Numbered from the stretch's first letter, positions 1-10,394 are shown. The stretch: 64,000 nucleotides of DNA from Phycomyces blakesleeanus NRRL 1555(-) (GCF_001638985.1 NW_017265157.1:1-64000), one strand, 5' to 3'. Notes: generated by a model not told the origin, from the sequence alone. A program made the numbers and translations.

Positions 1-105
1 CATGACAAACCGCCGGACAGACCCACTGAGCAGACTGATCTTCTGGTACTGGACACCATGACATGGCCAAAAGCTGAGATTGTCCACAATACATGTGACG
101 ACTGA
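1..105 (+). CDS. Possible 3' end of a host gene (partial)
   Basis: Frame 1 is open from the first base for 34 codons to a TGA at 103-105. Its composition is more coding-like than the AT-rich DNA that follows, and it includes the stretch TDLLVLDTMTWPKAEI. That stretch loosely resembles one blade of a Kelch-repeat protein (a hydrophobic strand, LDT, then a Trp). This is a resemblance read by eye, not a family assignment. Other frames are open over part of the same interval, and the window edge hides the rest, so this could be chance. Confidence 0.25.
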   Translation, partial: HDKPPDRPTEQTDLLVLDTMTWPKAEIVHNTCDD

Positions 106-667
106 CACGTGATGTGTTTGTTTGTTGTGGATTGTAACAGTATCACTTGGCAAATAAATGTAATGTGAATTACAAAATACAAGAAGAAGAATACAATAAG
201 AATGGAAAAGAATGGGTAATTTGACAGGTAAGAATTGGTGACAGACAGGTAGAAAAATAGGGAGAAGATTAAAATGGAAATTGTGACAACAACAAAGTCT
301 GAGAAAAACAGAAAAGAGAAAACAGAGAAACAAAATATATCAAAATTGACAGACAACACTCCAAAGAACAAGGACACTATGTATGAATGAAGAATAATGA
401 TAATAACGAGCAAAAATAAATAAGATCAAGGATAGAATGATGATTTTATTGATTGAAAAGGTTGTTCCTTTTATAAACAAAAATGTTTGGTTAAAATAAT
501 TTTTTGAGGAAAAGAAAAGAAAGTCAAGTGAAAATTTTTACTACATGTAACTGGTGTTGATAGTAGAAGTAGAATAGAAAATTATAGAGAGAGTAAAATA
601 AAAGTATAGTAAAAATATAATAATTGAATAAAGATAAAGTAAAAATATAGTGAGGTAGAATAGAAGT
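106..667. other. AT-rich interval without a recognised gene
   Basis: The sequence is A- and purine-rich with degenerate AAAATATAGTA-type words, and I see no open frame of note. The same low-complexity texture resumes directly after the gypsy element at 6839. This suggests the element landed inside one AT-rich spacer. Confidence 0.5.
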
Positions 668-672
668 AAAGT

Positions 673-1204
673 TGTTGTAAATGAGTATTGACTACTGCTG
701 TAATTGAGAATAAGTCTGAAGGAAATAATATAAGGCCTCAGCTATTCCAGTCAAAGGTGTCTACCGATTACTTTATTATTTAACACACAGGTTTAGCATG
801 CGTGATAGTGATTATATTTCATATGATGATATCACCATAATATGGGATACATCAGTGGATTATTATAAGCATAATTATAACTCATAAACACATTTACTTT
901 TGATGTTAATACTTCATTGGGACTACACACATTTATATAATTAATCATACATTAATTATCCCAAGATCACGTTGCTCTGATTAAGGCTCAGATAGGATCG
1001 ATTACCTGACCCCAGTCATATAATTTTCCCAATCCAAAACAATATAAATAGCAGTAGTAGTTCAGTGTAGGAACCTGGTCAAACTTTGATACAAAATCTT
1101 TCTCAATAAACAAAACCTACACAAGTTCTCACGAATCTTCGTTCCTAATTTCAAATCTTGAATTCTTCCTCTTAAAAACTTCTTCAACTTCAACCACCAC
1201 AACA
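673..1204 (+). repeat. 5' LTR of the chromovirus
   Basis: This 532-bp LTR starts TGTTGTAAATGAG and ends CACCACAACA. It contains a TATA-like box (1043-1050) and a polyadenylation signal AATAAA (1105-1110) about 60 bp further on, which together suggest a short R region. It matches the 3' LTR base for base as far as I can read. Confidence 0.96.
1043..1050 (+). promoter_or_regulatory. TATA box of the LTR promoter
   Basis: TATAAATA lies in the 3' half of the LTR, upstream of an AATAAA at 1105-1110. It is preserved in the 3' LTR and in the solo LTR near 17203-17210. The position fits a Pol II start near 1070-1085, but the start site itself is not visible. Confidence 0.6.
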
Positions 1205-1223
1205 TTTTTTTTCGTGAACTACC

Positions 1224-4200
1224 ATGAACCCCTCTGCTGAGAACTATCCCGCCGCCATCATCCCTGCTCATGATGAGGATGCCATGTCCGTCATGACTGA
1301 GGAGGACCTCATCGCCAGTCTGAGTGACAACATCTCCTTTGCCAGCTCCACCCCTGGACAATTTGTTGCTCCCTCTCCCCTTCGTCCCTTGGTAGCGAAT
1401 GCTGCTACAACAGTCTTGTCTTTGTCAGAGAAACTTAGACTAGAACTTCAACAGCATGTGGAGGCTGTCAGCGCTGCTCACGCTATGAACGATGAGCAAG
1501 CAGCTGAATTAGCCCTTAATAAGGTCAGACGCGTCAAAGAAATGATAGATATAGAAATAGCATGCAGTCAGTACCTTTCGCCTTCTGTGAAAGTTGTAGA
1601 GAAGAGCAGTCGCACTGGAGGGTTGACTCTTAATAGAAGAGATCTTCCTAAGTTCCAGTTGGCAGACGATGTGATTAGATCCTTCCCGAATGAAGAGGTC
1701 TTTCACTCAGTAGACCACTTCCTTCGCACCTTCCAAAAGGTTATTGAGTCGTCCCTTCAGGACATTGAACTAGTTTGGAAGAGATTTTTGCCGCTCTGCT
1801 TGCCTCATAGTGACGATGGATGGGTAGAGATGGATTTGAAGAAGTGTGTAGATTGGAACGCGGCCAAGATCTGCTTTACAGCAAGACATGGATCGCGCTT
1901 GGTGACATCCCGTTCGGTAAAAGAGGTATTTACCATGGTAATGCTTCCTTCTGAGTCGATTGGAGATTACTCCAAGAAGTTCCTTCAGGCTGTGTATGAT
2001 GCCGGCCTCCCCAAAAACGATGCTCGTGTTGCCGACCGCTTCCTCGCTTCCTTGACTAGGCAAGTACAGACACTCTTGCGGCTCACCATGACCAGATTGG
2101 ACTTCAATGGCGAGACCAAAAGAGATTGGACTGTGGAGCAGTTGACGCAGATTGGCAGAGACATCCTTGGCGACGACAATCGCATGTATGCCGAAGCTAC
2201 TCAGCTCATTCCTGGTGCCAACATGCACACTGAGAAGAGAATGGAGAAGAAGAGAATGGAGGCGTACCCTCGCAAGAAGGTGCACTCCAGCAACAACCAG
2301 CAGCACCGAATCAGTAAGCCGGAGCGTTCCTTCTTCTGCTCGCACCATGGTAAGAATACTACACATGAGTCGAGCAAATGCTTCACCCTGGCCAACAACA
2401 AGGCCAAAGTAGCTGCCCCCACCAAGCGCAACCCCTGCAGGCGGTGTGGAGAAAACTACTTCCGTGGCCACGTCTGTAAGGACAGTGAGCCAGTCCTGAT
2501 GGTCTCGCAGGTCCCTGCCAAGGAGAAGTCTGAGCAAGTGCTCAAGGCGATCCAAGACAGTGTCGACTTGGAACTCGAAGACATGTCTTTCGACTGTAAG
2601 TACCTACTTGACAAAATTGAGAGAAGGGTTAAAGCCAATGATGCATTTAATCTAACCACTCCTATTATTGTAGAGAACCACAAACTACTTGGAATGATTG
2701 ACACTGGCAGTGCACGCACTTTCATTAGTTTACAATGTTTGAATGAAAATTTAAATATAAATAAAATAAATTCATCAAATGGTTCCTTCACTTTCTTGTC
2801 AAAGAATAGTGGTACTAAGCGATTGGGAAAAACTGATCCTTTAAATTTTAAATATGTGAATGGAATTACGTTTAAGCATGCACCCGAGGTGTTAGAGTTT
2901 AATACAGGATTTAATTTTGATATTCTTCTTGGAAGAGATATCTTAACAAAAATGAACATCGGATTGATTAATGTTGCATACGATATCGAAGGAGAATATA
3001 TTCATTCAGATAACGCTAAAGACTATGCCGCTGTGTATGAGAATCTAAATATCGATAAAGAGAAAAAGTTTGAACCGGATAATTCGCCAGCTGGTACGGA
3101 AATACAGCGAGCAGAATTTATTCAGTCAATTCAGGCCTCACTGGATGAAAATAAGAAAATCCCAGTCGAGTCCTCTTGTCCTTTATCAGAATCTCTAATT
3201 AGATTACCCACAAAAGAAGGCGCCACAGCTTATAGACGTCAATATCCTATTCCCCATGCTCTACGACCAACACTTGATAAACAAGTAAAAGAATGGCTTG
3301 AGACAGGCACGATTGTCAAGTCCAAGACCAATACTTCCTTCAACAGTCCTATGTTGCTTGTGCCTAAAAGAAACAAAGCTGGAGAGATTGTGAGTCACCG
3401 AGTTTGTCTAGATGTGCGATTATTGAATCAGATCCTACCTCCCACATTCAACTATCCAATTCCTAAAATCCAAACGATATTCCAGAATTTGAGTGGAAAG
3501 AAATTTTTCACCACATTGGATTTATCGAATGCCTACCATCGTTTCAAAGTTGCACCTGAAGATGTTCATAAATTAACATTCACTCATTTAGATGGGCAAC
3601 AATATAGCTTCATTAAAGGCTGCTTTGGCTTGAAGATGCTTACATCACAATTTCAACATGTCATGGCAACTTTGTTTGATAAAATTGACTGTGTGCAGAA
3701 TTTTGTTGATGATTGTATTGTGGCTAGCGAAACATTTGAGCAGCATGTTAAGGATGTAAAAATAGTGATTGATAGATTGACATCGGCGAAGTTGATTCTA
3801 AACTCTGATAAATGTGTCTGGTTTCAACATTCAGTGCGATTGCTTGGTTTTGTCGTCAATGAGACAGGCACCAAGGTTGATAAGCGAAAGTTGACAAACG
3901 TTGATAAATGGCCTATTCCTAAAACTGCGAAACAAATTCAGCAATTTATGGGTTTGATTAATTACTTCAGAGACTATATTCCCATGATCTCGAAGGTGGC
4001 TGAACCTATTTCACGATTAAGTCATGCCAACAATGTAGCTGAGCTATGGACAGATGAGCAGACAAGAAGCTTTAAAGCATTAAAGGACATACTGCATCAG
4101 GATTTAATTCTTCATTACGCAGATATGTCACGTGAAATGTATGTGGCCACAGATGCTTCCCTTTATGGAGTAGCCTGCCTGCTTTTTCAGCGCGACGATC

Positions 4201-6125
4201 AAGGGCGTGATAAGTATATTAGTTTTGTGTCAACTTCTCTGAGCCCATCCCAACGGCGATGGAGCACCACCAAAAGAGAATTGTATGCAGTCGTTTTGGC
4301 GCTTGATAAATTCCGTCCATTTCTATGGGGCCGACAGTTCACCATTTTTACTGATCATAAAGCACTCACTTATCTTCACACACAAAAAATTGCTAATCCC
4401 ATGATAATTGGCTGGATTGAGACACTTCTTGACTTTGATTTTAAGGTGGTCCATATTCCTGGTTTGTTGAATAAACTACCAGACTTGTTGAGTCGCTTGT
4501 ATCCTCCAGAGGATAGTTACAAGCTGGTGGAGGATGATGGATTGAGAAAAATCAAAACAAAACACTTGCAATCTAAAGATAAAGTTATTATTCGTAAGAA
4601 AAAGTACAGTAAGGACAAAGTGCTAAATGTACTTGCTACACAACTCATCGAAAATGTATCAGAGACTTCCGACTATATGTCGCCTCCTGAAGAAAAGCGA
4701 AATGGCTTGTTAAAAGAAGCACATTCGTTTGGTCACTTTGGTAGTCAAGCTATGGTGAATGATCTTCACTCTCAAGGATTACATTGGACTAATATATATG
4801 AAGAAGCAAAGGAGATTATTCGTTCTTGCTCTGAATGTCAGAAGCACAACATCAGCAAAAGAGGATATCACCCATTGACCAATGTTGTAGCTTTCCGACC
4901 ATTTGATCATGTTGCAATTGACTTATGCGGTGAATTCCCAGTATCAGAGGATGGTCACACGTATATGCTAGTGTTAGTTGATGTTTGTTCCAAGTATATC
5001 ATCTTGAGACCATTACCAAACAAAAACTCGACAACAATAGCTAAGGCATTGATAAAAATATTTGGAGATTATGGTTTTCCCAAAGTAATGCAAAGTGACA
5101 ATGGGTTGGAATTTAGAAATTCTTTAATGGCAAGCCTATCGAAAGAGCTTGGTATTGATCGAAGATATTCAACGGCATATCATCCACAAGGAAATGGTAT
5201 TGCTGAAGCCAGTGTGAAAGTTGCAGAGAATACTGTACGGAAAATGATGAGAGCGAACAGCAATGACTGGTGTCACTATTTACCAATTGTTCAGCTATGC
5301 ATAAACAGACATATTCCTCAAAAGACACTGAGTGCACCCTTTTCACTAATGTATGCTCGCAGAGTTAATGTACCTGATGAGTATGGTGATAAAGCAAAAT
5401 TCTCTCTTCCCAAAAACACGGTAACAATTGATGAATTGGAGAAGCAGATTGAATATATGGATAAAATAATATTCCCTGCCATAAACGAAAGAGTCTTGCG
5501 GATCAACAAAGAGTTAAAAAAGAAATACGATCACAAGAACATCTTAATAGACATCCCCAAAGGAACACACGTAATGGTCAGATTACCACATCGTCCAAAT
5601 AAATTGGCACCAATCTATGAAGGTCCTTATACAGTGGTTCGAAGAAATAAAGGAGGATCGTATGAACTAAAGGATGAGCAAGGAGAATTGTTGCACCGAA
5701 ATTACACACCCTCAGAACTCAAGATGGTTACCATCGATGAATCTACAATTGAGAATGAGCTCTATGAAGTTGAAGACATTCGCGATCATCGTGGTGCTGC
5801 TGGTGAAAGAGAATATCTGGTAAAATGGGTTGGTTATGGTGAACGGGCAAACACATGGCAAATGGCTAACGATTTTACCAATCCCACAATAATACAAAAG
5901 TATTGGAAGAAGGTCAGAGAAATCGAACGTTTAGAGAATGAGAGAGCCACGGAATTAGTGAATAAGAGTGCAGCCTCATTAAAGAAAACAGTTCAAATTC
6001 CAAGACATGATGGTAAAATAAAAAGGAATCGCATTGAAGAGTACAATGGAAGTAAGCTTCCTACCGCACTGAGTAGAGAAGAAAGAATGTCCAAAAGAAG
6101 AGCAACAAAAAATTTGATAAAATAA
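1224..6125 (+). CDS. Gag-Pol polyprotein with C-terminal chromodomain
   Basis: This is one 1633-residue frame encoding the structural and enzymatic proteins of the element. In order: Gag (about 140-350); two Cys/His clusters, C-S-H-H-G...H...C near 372-386 and CRRCGENYFRGHVC at 405-418; an aspartic protease with DTGS at 493-496; reverse transcriptase whose YxDD box reads F-V-D-D (827-830); RNase H with its first Asp near 975 (TDASLYG); and integrase with an HxxxH...CxxC zinc site from about 1166 and a D, D, E core (AIDLCG, QSDNG, GIAEAS). A chromodomain with conserved aromatics follows at about 1512-1560. Gag and Pol are fused with no frameshift or stop. The ATG lies only 19 bp after the LTR, so there is almost no leader. 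Confidence 0.97.
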   Translation: MNPSAENYPAAIIPAHDEDAMSVMTEEDLIASLSDNISFASSTPGQFVAPSPLRPLVANAATTVLSLSEKLRLELQQHVEAVSAAHAMNDEQAAELALNKVRRVKEMIDIEIACSQYLSPSVKVVEKSSRTGGLTLNRRDLPKFQLADDVIRSFPNEEVFHSVDHFLRTFQKVIESSLQDIELVWKRFLPLCLPHSDDGWVEMDLKKCVDWNAAKICFTARHGSRLVTSRSVKEVFTMVMLPSESIGDYSKKFLQAVYDAGLPKNDARVADRFLASLTRQVQTLLRLTMTRLDFNGETKRDWTVEQLTQIGRDILGDDNRMYAEATQLIPGANMHTEKRMEKKRMEAYPRKKVHSSNNQQHRISKPERSFFCSHHGKNTTHESSKCFTLANNKAKVAAPTKRNPCRRCGENYFRGHVCKDSEPVLMVSQVPAKEKSEQVLKAIQDSVDLELEDMSFDCKYLLDKIERRVKANDAFNLTTPIIVENHKLLGMIDTGSARTFISLQCLNENLNINKINSSNGSFTFLSKNSGTKRLGKTDPLNFKYVNGITFKHAPEVLEFNTGFNFDILLGRDILTKMNIGLINVAYDIEGEYIHSDNAKDYAAVYENLNIDKEKKFEPDNSPAGTEIQRAEFIQSIQASLDENKKIPVESSCPLSESLIRLPTKEGATAYRRQYPIPHALRPTLDKQVKEWLETGTIVKSKTNTSFNSPMLLVPKRNKAGEIVSHRVCLDVRLLNQILPPTFNYPIPKIQTIFQNLSGKKFFTTLDLSNAYHRFKVAPEDVHKLTFTHLDGQQYSFIKGCFGLKMLTSQFQHVMATLFDKIDCVQNFVDDCIVASETFEQHVKDVKIVIDRLTSAKLILNSDKCVWFQHSVRLLGFVVNETGTKVDKRKLTNVDKWPIPKTAKQIQQFMGLINYFRDYIPMISKVAEPISRLSHANNVAELWTDEQTRSFKALKDILHQDLILHYADMSREMYVATDASLYGVACLLFQRDDQGRDKYISFVSTSLSPSQRRWSTTKRELYAVVLALDKFRPFLWGRQFTIFTDHKALTYLHTQKIANPMIIGWIETLLDFDFKVVHIPGLLNKLPDLLSRLYPPEDSYKLVEDDGLRKIKTKHLQSKDKVIIRKKKYSKDKVLNVLATQLIENVSETSDYMSPPEEKRNGLLKEAHSFGHFGSQAMVNDLHSQGLHWTNIYEEAKEIIRSCSECQKHNISKRGYHPLTNVVAFRPFDHVAIDLCGEFPVSEDGHTYMLVLVDVCSKYIILRPLPNKNSTTIAKALIKIFGDYGFPKVMQSDNGLEFRNSLMASLSKELGIDRRYSTAYHPQGNGIAEASVKVAENTVRKMMRANSNDWCHYLPIVQLCINRHIPQKTLSAPFSLMYARRVNVPDEYGDKAKFSLPKNTVTIDELEKQIEYMDKIIFPAINERVLRINKELKKKYDHKNILIDIPKGTHVMVRLPHRPNKLAPIYEGPYTVVRRNKGGSYELKDEQGELLHRNYTPSELKMVTIDESTIENELYEVEDIRDHRGAAGEREYLVKWVGYGERANTWQMANDFTNPTIIQKYWKKVREIERLENERATELVNKSAASLKKTVQIPRHDGKIKRNRIEEYNGSKLPTALSREERMSKRRATKNLIK

Positions 6126-6289
6126 ACACGTAATCCACGGAGCTGAGTTTACAGTGCAGATCTCTTGAAGTATAAAAAAAAAAAAAATTATGAGCGTAAT
6201 TGACCCAAATGAAATTGAGCAATTCGACAAATTAATAAATAGTTAAGATGAGATGTTTTGCCGAATCAACAAAAGGTATTGTTGAATCT

Positions 6290-6301
6290 GGTGGAGGATA
6301 A
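6290..6301 (+). other. Polypurine tract (plus-strand primer)
   Basis: GGTGGAGGATAA sits immediately 5' of the 3' LTR, where these elements prime plus-strand DNA synthesis. It is purine-rich apart from two T residues. The assignment rests on position. Confidence 0.6.
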
Positions 6302-6833
6302 TGTTGTAAATGAGTATTGACTACTGCTGTAATTGAGAATAAGTCTGAAGGAAATAATATAAGGCCTCAGCTATTCCAGTCAAAGGTGTCTACCGATTAC
6401 TTTATTATTTAACACACAGGTTTAGCATGCGTGATAGTGATTATATTTCATATGATGATATCACCATAATATGGGATACATCAGTGGATTATTATAAGCA
6501 TAATTATAACTCATAAACACATTTACTTTTGATGTTAATACTTCATTGGGACTACACACATTTATATAATTAATCATACATTAATTATCCCAAGATCACG
6601 TTGCTCTGATTAAGGCTCAGATAGGATCGATTACCTGACCCCAGTCATATAATTTTCCCAATCCAAAACAATATAAATAGCAGTAGTAGTTCAGTGTAGG
6701 AACCTGGTCAAACTTTGATACAAAATCTTTCTCAATAAACAAAACCTACACAAGTTCTCACGAATCTTCGTTCCTAATTTCAAATCTTGAATTCTTCCTC
6801 TTAAAAACTTCTTCAACTTCAACCACCACAACA
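6302..6833 (+). repeat. 3' LTR of the chromovirus
   Basis: This second 532-bp direct copy of 673-1204 starts TGTTGTAAATG and ends CACAACA. The AAAGT target duplication follows directly. No substitution relative to the 5' LTR was found by eye. Confidence 0.96.
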
Positions 6834-6838
6834 AAAGT

Positions 6839-7065
6839 AATAATATAATAACAATGTAGTAAAGTAAAATAAAAAATATAATAATAGTATAATAATAGAA
6901 TCTAATAAAATGTAATAAAAAATAGTGTAAAATAAATGTTGGCAATAAAGAAGTGTATAAAATTAGGGGAAAGAGGTATAATATTTTTAGTGGGTGACAG
7001 GTGTTTCTGAGGTGATGATATAGATGGATATTTTAATTTTAAGGAACGGGATTATATTGGGGGGT
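6839..7065. other. AT-rich spacer between the gypsy element and the MULE
   Basis: About 230 bp rich in TAATAAAATA words, with a short G-rich tail. I found no gene or repeat other than the flanking target duplications. Confidence 0.5.
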
Positions 7066-7075
7066 TTGGGTATAG

Positions 7076-7164
7076 GTACCTACTTATTTCCTTGTGCACC
7101 GAGTTTAAATTACTTGGAGGGTCTACTTTTTTATGTCGCAAGAGGCTTTAAATTATAAGGATGT
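7076..7164 (+). repeat. MULE left terminal inverted repeat
   Basis: It matches the reverse complement of 9551-9639 over 89 bp with roughly ten differences. The outer end is GTACCTACTTATT and the inner end is AATTATAAGGATGT. Confidence 0.9.
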
Positions 7165-7285
7165 GGCTTTTCCATATAGAGATTTTGCAAAGTGGCTTTT
7201 GTTAAAACATTTCTTTTGCTATGTTTTTTTTTCTTCTCTCCTCTTTATTTTAATTACATATACAATCATAATACAAGCTCACCAA

Positions 7286-9336
7286 TGTCTAACACTATAT
7301 TCAACCTTTCAAATGTGCAGAATACTTTAGTCAACTCACCTACAGAAGGAATAAAAATCCTTTCTTTGGATGCTGTAGTAAAAGTAAAAGCAAGTGAATG
7401 GGAGCAATGCCTTGACCGCATTCAATCACTTTGTTCAACAAAGTGGAATAAATGTAGAAAACTTTGTGCAAGAGAATTGATGTATGGAGAGACAAAAAAA
7501 ATGTCACCAAGCAGAATTTTATATATCAGACAGAAATGTTTGTCTTGCTCAGAAAGACACTAAGTTTTGTTATTGCAAAGCCACTATTTTCATCAAGCAA
7601 TACATCAAAAACCCTGAAGTAGCTTTAATTTGTATGACCAACGATCATATCAACCATGTTCCTGGCAATGCTTCTGAAATTAGAACATTACCTTTACCTT
7701 CTGAGGTCATCAAAATTATTGAAGATCAGTTAAAAGGGGGCAGCACTTGTAGAAATACTAGAATTTCAGTTTTGCAACAAATTAAAGAGTGGGGCGTAGG
7801 CATTAGAAAGCCCAATTATGAAGACATCTATAACAGAATAAGAAAGGTGTGTGAATAATACTATAAGAGAGAAGTTATTTAAAAAGTGTTAAATAAAAAA
7901 TATAGATAAAGAATTTACTGTATAGGTTTCACTCTGATGAAAATAAGTCTCTGGATATTTGGATGCATGAGAAGTTATCATCACAGAACTACTGTATCTT
8001 TACTGGCAATCTTTCTGTATACAGCAACAATGCACAGCATTTTGCGTTTGGATTTCAATCACCATCTCAAATGATGCTTATGAGAATTTCCCAGTCATTT
8101 TGTCTTGATGCAACACACAACATCTCTGCACGCAACATTGAAATATTATACTCGCTTGTTACTCAACATCCTGATACTGGAAAAGGGTCTCCTGTTGCAT
8201 ACATGATTACAAACGATCATAGAGTTGGCCCCATTAATCAATAGCTTGTACATCTTTGTGAGAAAAGCTGTTTCACTCCCTTATATATTACCATCGATTG
8301 TAGTATTGCTGAAAATAATGCAATTACAGCAGCATTGTCACAGACCATCATCCATTTCTGCAAGTTTCATGTTTTGCGTGCCTGGCAGCATAATTTAGAC
8401 AGCAAAGTAAAGCTTGATGCTTCATACACATCAGAACAACTTGGCAAATACAAGTATGAGCTCAAGGTCAATCTCAAAAATATACTTATTGAATCAGATG
8501 AGGATGAATTTTTGAGAAAAATCCAGGAGTTTAGGCTTTATGTACAAAGTCAGCAACAATTCCTGGCTTATTTCGAACATAAATGGATTGGAACAGAAGA
8601 ATTGTTGAGAAGATGGGGAAGGTCATATGTTGCAAATGATCACCAAAGATATTTGACAAACAATTACATCGAATTGTGGCACAACAAATTGAAAACAATA
8701 TACTTTGGCCGTACTCGCATAAGACGATTGGACCATCTTGTCTTTATTTTGACAAACAATGTGGAGTTCTTTTACAATAAAGAAGTGGAGCAAATCCACA
8801 TACAAAATGGACGAATGGGTCCAATTAAAAATGAACTTGCTTGACACTCTTTTTCTGCCAATACCATACAAGATAACATGCTCCCTTTCATGATCATTAA
8901 TCCTCTTAATGAGATTGGCAATAGCATAGAAGACTCTAATAGCAAGTAGACAGTAAAGTCATTTACAGGTGAAGCACAATGATATCAGATTAATGTATCA
9001 AACAATTTGATACGAAATTGCACTTGTCCCAATTTTGCTTCACGTCAAATTCCCTGTAAACATGCACATCTCCTAAAGAGATTTATTGGTCTAGACTTTG
9101 CGTATACAGCTCAAAGAGAAAACAACCACCTCCAACTACAAAGATCACTTGCATCTGAGCATGAAGTGGCAGTTATTAATGAGGAAGTTAAAAATGAAAC
9201 AAACACCATTGTTGTAAGTGGTAGAAACAATTCTGTTTGGTTGCAAAGAATCATGGCCCAGAATATAACACTTCATTATCAAAGAGAAGACTTAGAGCAG
9301 TTGATGGATGTTCCAGGAATTGATGAAGCCGAATAA
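7286..9336 (+). pseudogene. MULE transposase with SWIM zinc finger (disrupted)
   Basis: The N-terminal part starts near 7286 and shifts frame at an eight-A run around 7493-7501. A probable intron runs from about 7850 to 7924 (ends TGTATAG). From about 7926 to 9336 the gene is one continuous frame broken only by four nonsense codons: TAG 8242-8244, TGA 8842-8844, TAG 8947-8949 and TGA 8980-8982. MULE DDE landmarks are LDATHN near 8107 and ITIDCS near 8289. The SWIM motif (C-x-C...C-x-H; NCTCPNF and PCKHAH) is at 9013-9066 and would bind DNA. As read, no active protein can be made. Confidence 0.88.
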
Positions 9337-9550
9337 CAAGTGATTAGTGGTTTACTTGGGGAAGCAATGAATCGTATAGACACTCTTAGAAATGCAAACT
9401 CTTCCCACTTTAGAAATCTTAATACACAAAGATAATAAAAAATTACAATTATGTTCTATAATAATATGTTTTGATAAAAAGAAAAAATGTAAAAAAAAAC
9501 ATTAAGATTCCAAAAGAAACAACAAAAATAAAAGCTGTCACTGCTTCTAT

Positions 9551-9639
9551 ACATCCTTATAATTTAAAGCCCCTTGTGACATAAAAAAGTAGACCCCCCA
9601 AGTAATTTAAACTTGGCACGCAAGAAAATAAGTAGGTAC
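9551..9639 (-). repeat. MULE right terminal inverted repeat
   Basis: This is the inverted partner of 7076-7164. It is followed at 9640 by the 10-bp target duplication. Confidence 0.9.
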
Positions 9640-9649
9640 TTGGATATAG

Positions 9650-9874
9650 GGGTATCGGGAGCAAGATTTCCTAAGAAACCTGGGGGGACCACTCTTGTCT
9701 CTCGAGACACGTCACTCGGTCGACTCACCGTCGACGTCAATGCCCACGAGTCCGGTACCGCCCGTCACGGCTCACTGCCGGACCAAACCACTGAAGGAAT
9801 CCACCGTCCGGTATCCCTCACCAGAAATTAGTTAAACCCTTACATACTTACAACAAACGTGACATGACAAATAC
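9650..9874. other. GC-rich island between the MULE and the tRNA gene
   Basis: Roughly 9660-9830 is much richer in G+C and CpG than anything around it, with short palindromic pieces such as GTCGACTCACCGTCGAC. It lies outside the MULE duplication. A frame stays open across part of it, but that frame starts inside the MULE repeat and resembles nothing I recognise. It may be an old repeat fragment or an unmutated remnant of single-copy DNA. Confidence 0.4.
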
Positions 9875-9947
9875 GCTTCCGTGGCGCAATTGGCAGCGCG
9901 TCTGACTGTTAATCAGGAGGTTGGTGGTTCGAGCCCACCCGGGAGCG
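9875..9947 (+). tRNA. tRNA-Asn (anticodon GTT)
   Basis: This 73-nt sequence folds as a standard cloverleaf without an intron. The acceptor stem is GCTTCCG with CGGGAGC plus discriminator G, the D arm is GCGC...GCGC, and the anticodon arm is TCTGA-CTGTTAA-TCAGG with GTT central. The T arm is GGTGG-TTCGAGC-CCACC. The anticodon reads AAC/AAT codons. It is the one clear host gene in the window. A MULE lies 226 bp upstream and an LTR nest begins 38 bp downstream. Confidence 0.95.
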
Positions 9948-9995
9948 AGTATAAATTGTGTTGTAGATACAATTTTGTAGTTTTTGTTATTCCCG

Positions 9996-10357
9996 TGTCG
10001 TTCCTGATCTGGGATGGTCTTCCTTTTACTATAGCAAAGTCAAAAGGTCAAACCCACTGGGGATCGGAGAGTATATGTAAAATCGAAGAGAGGATAAAAG
10101 GTCCTTTTTATTGATAGGAATTGAATTGTCTTATATAGTTTTCTAAACTAATACTGCGCATTATCCGCAGTAAACTATTATACTCTATTTAATTACAAGA
10201 GAAGTCCTTTTACTGCGGTTGATGCTCAGAAGATGTTACTGTGGTTAATCTTTACAAGACATTACTGCGGTTCGTTATCTATGAGGTATCTTTGACATAC
10301 AGAACTGCTGCAGTCAATTATCCCGATTTCTCGGATTCATCAAAATAATGTCCGACA
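9996..10357 (-). repeat. Solo LTR (family X, copy 1)
   Basis: This 362-bp LTR has inverted ends TGTCG/CGACA and a 4-bp duplication CCCG (9992-9995 and 10358-10361). On the minus strand it carries CTATATAAGACAA and then AATAAAAAGG, as expected for a promoter and a polyadenylation signal. It sits inside the first bases of family-X copy 2. Confidence 0.8.
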
Positions 10358-10394
10358 CCCGGTCTGGGTTGGTCTTCCTTTTACTATAACAAAG

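Larger units (their letters stand above)
673..6833 (+). mobile_element. Complete Ty3/gypsy chromovirus LTR retrotransposon
   Basis: The element is 6161 bp, with 532-bp direct LTRs (673-1204 and 6302-6833) that begin TG and end CA and look identical by eye. It is flanked by an exact 5-bp target duplication, AAAGT (668-672 and 6834-6838). It carries a single uninterrupted gag-pol frame ending in a chromodomain, which in this superfamily is associated with targeting heterochromatin marks. Identical LTRs and an intact frame indicate a recent insertion that could be competent. A solo LTR of the same family lies at 16833-17364. Confidence 0.97.
7076..9639 (+). mobile_element. MULE (Mutator-like) DNA transposon, decayed
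   Basis: The 2564-bp element has 89-bp terminal inverted repeats (7076-7164 and 9551-9639) beginning GTACCTACTTATT, with only scattered mismatches. It is flanked by a 10-bp target duplication with one mismatch: TTGGGTATAG (7066-7075) and TTGGATATAG (9640-9649). Duplications of 9-11 bp and long TIRs are typical of the Mutator superfamily, and the internal gene has the expected MULE transposase and SWIM zinc finger. Confidence 0.92.

Noticed and set aside
1062..2959. Minus-strand frames over the gypsy Gag region, including one of 261 codons
   Set aside because: They are shadows of the 1633-codon gag-pol frame, with no recognisable domain.
9613..9831. 72-codon frame over the GC-rich island as a gene
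   Set aside because: Its start lies in the MULE terminal repeat and the peptide has no recognisable feature. The composition rather than selection keeps it open.
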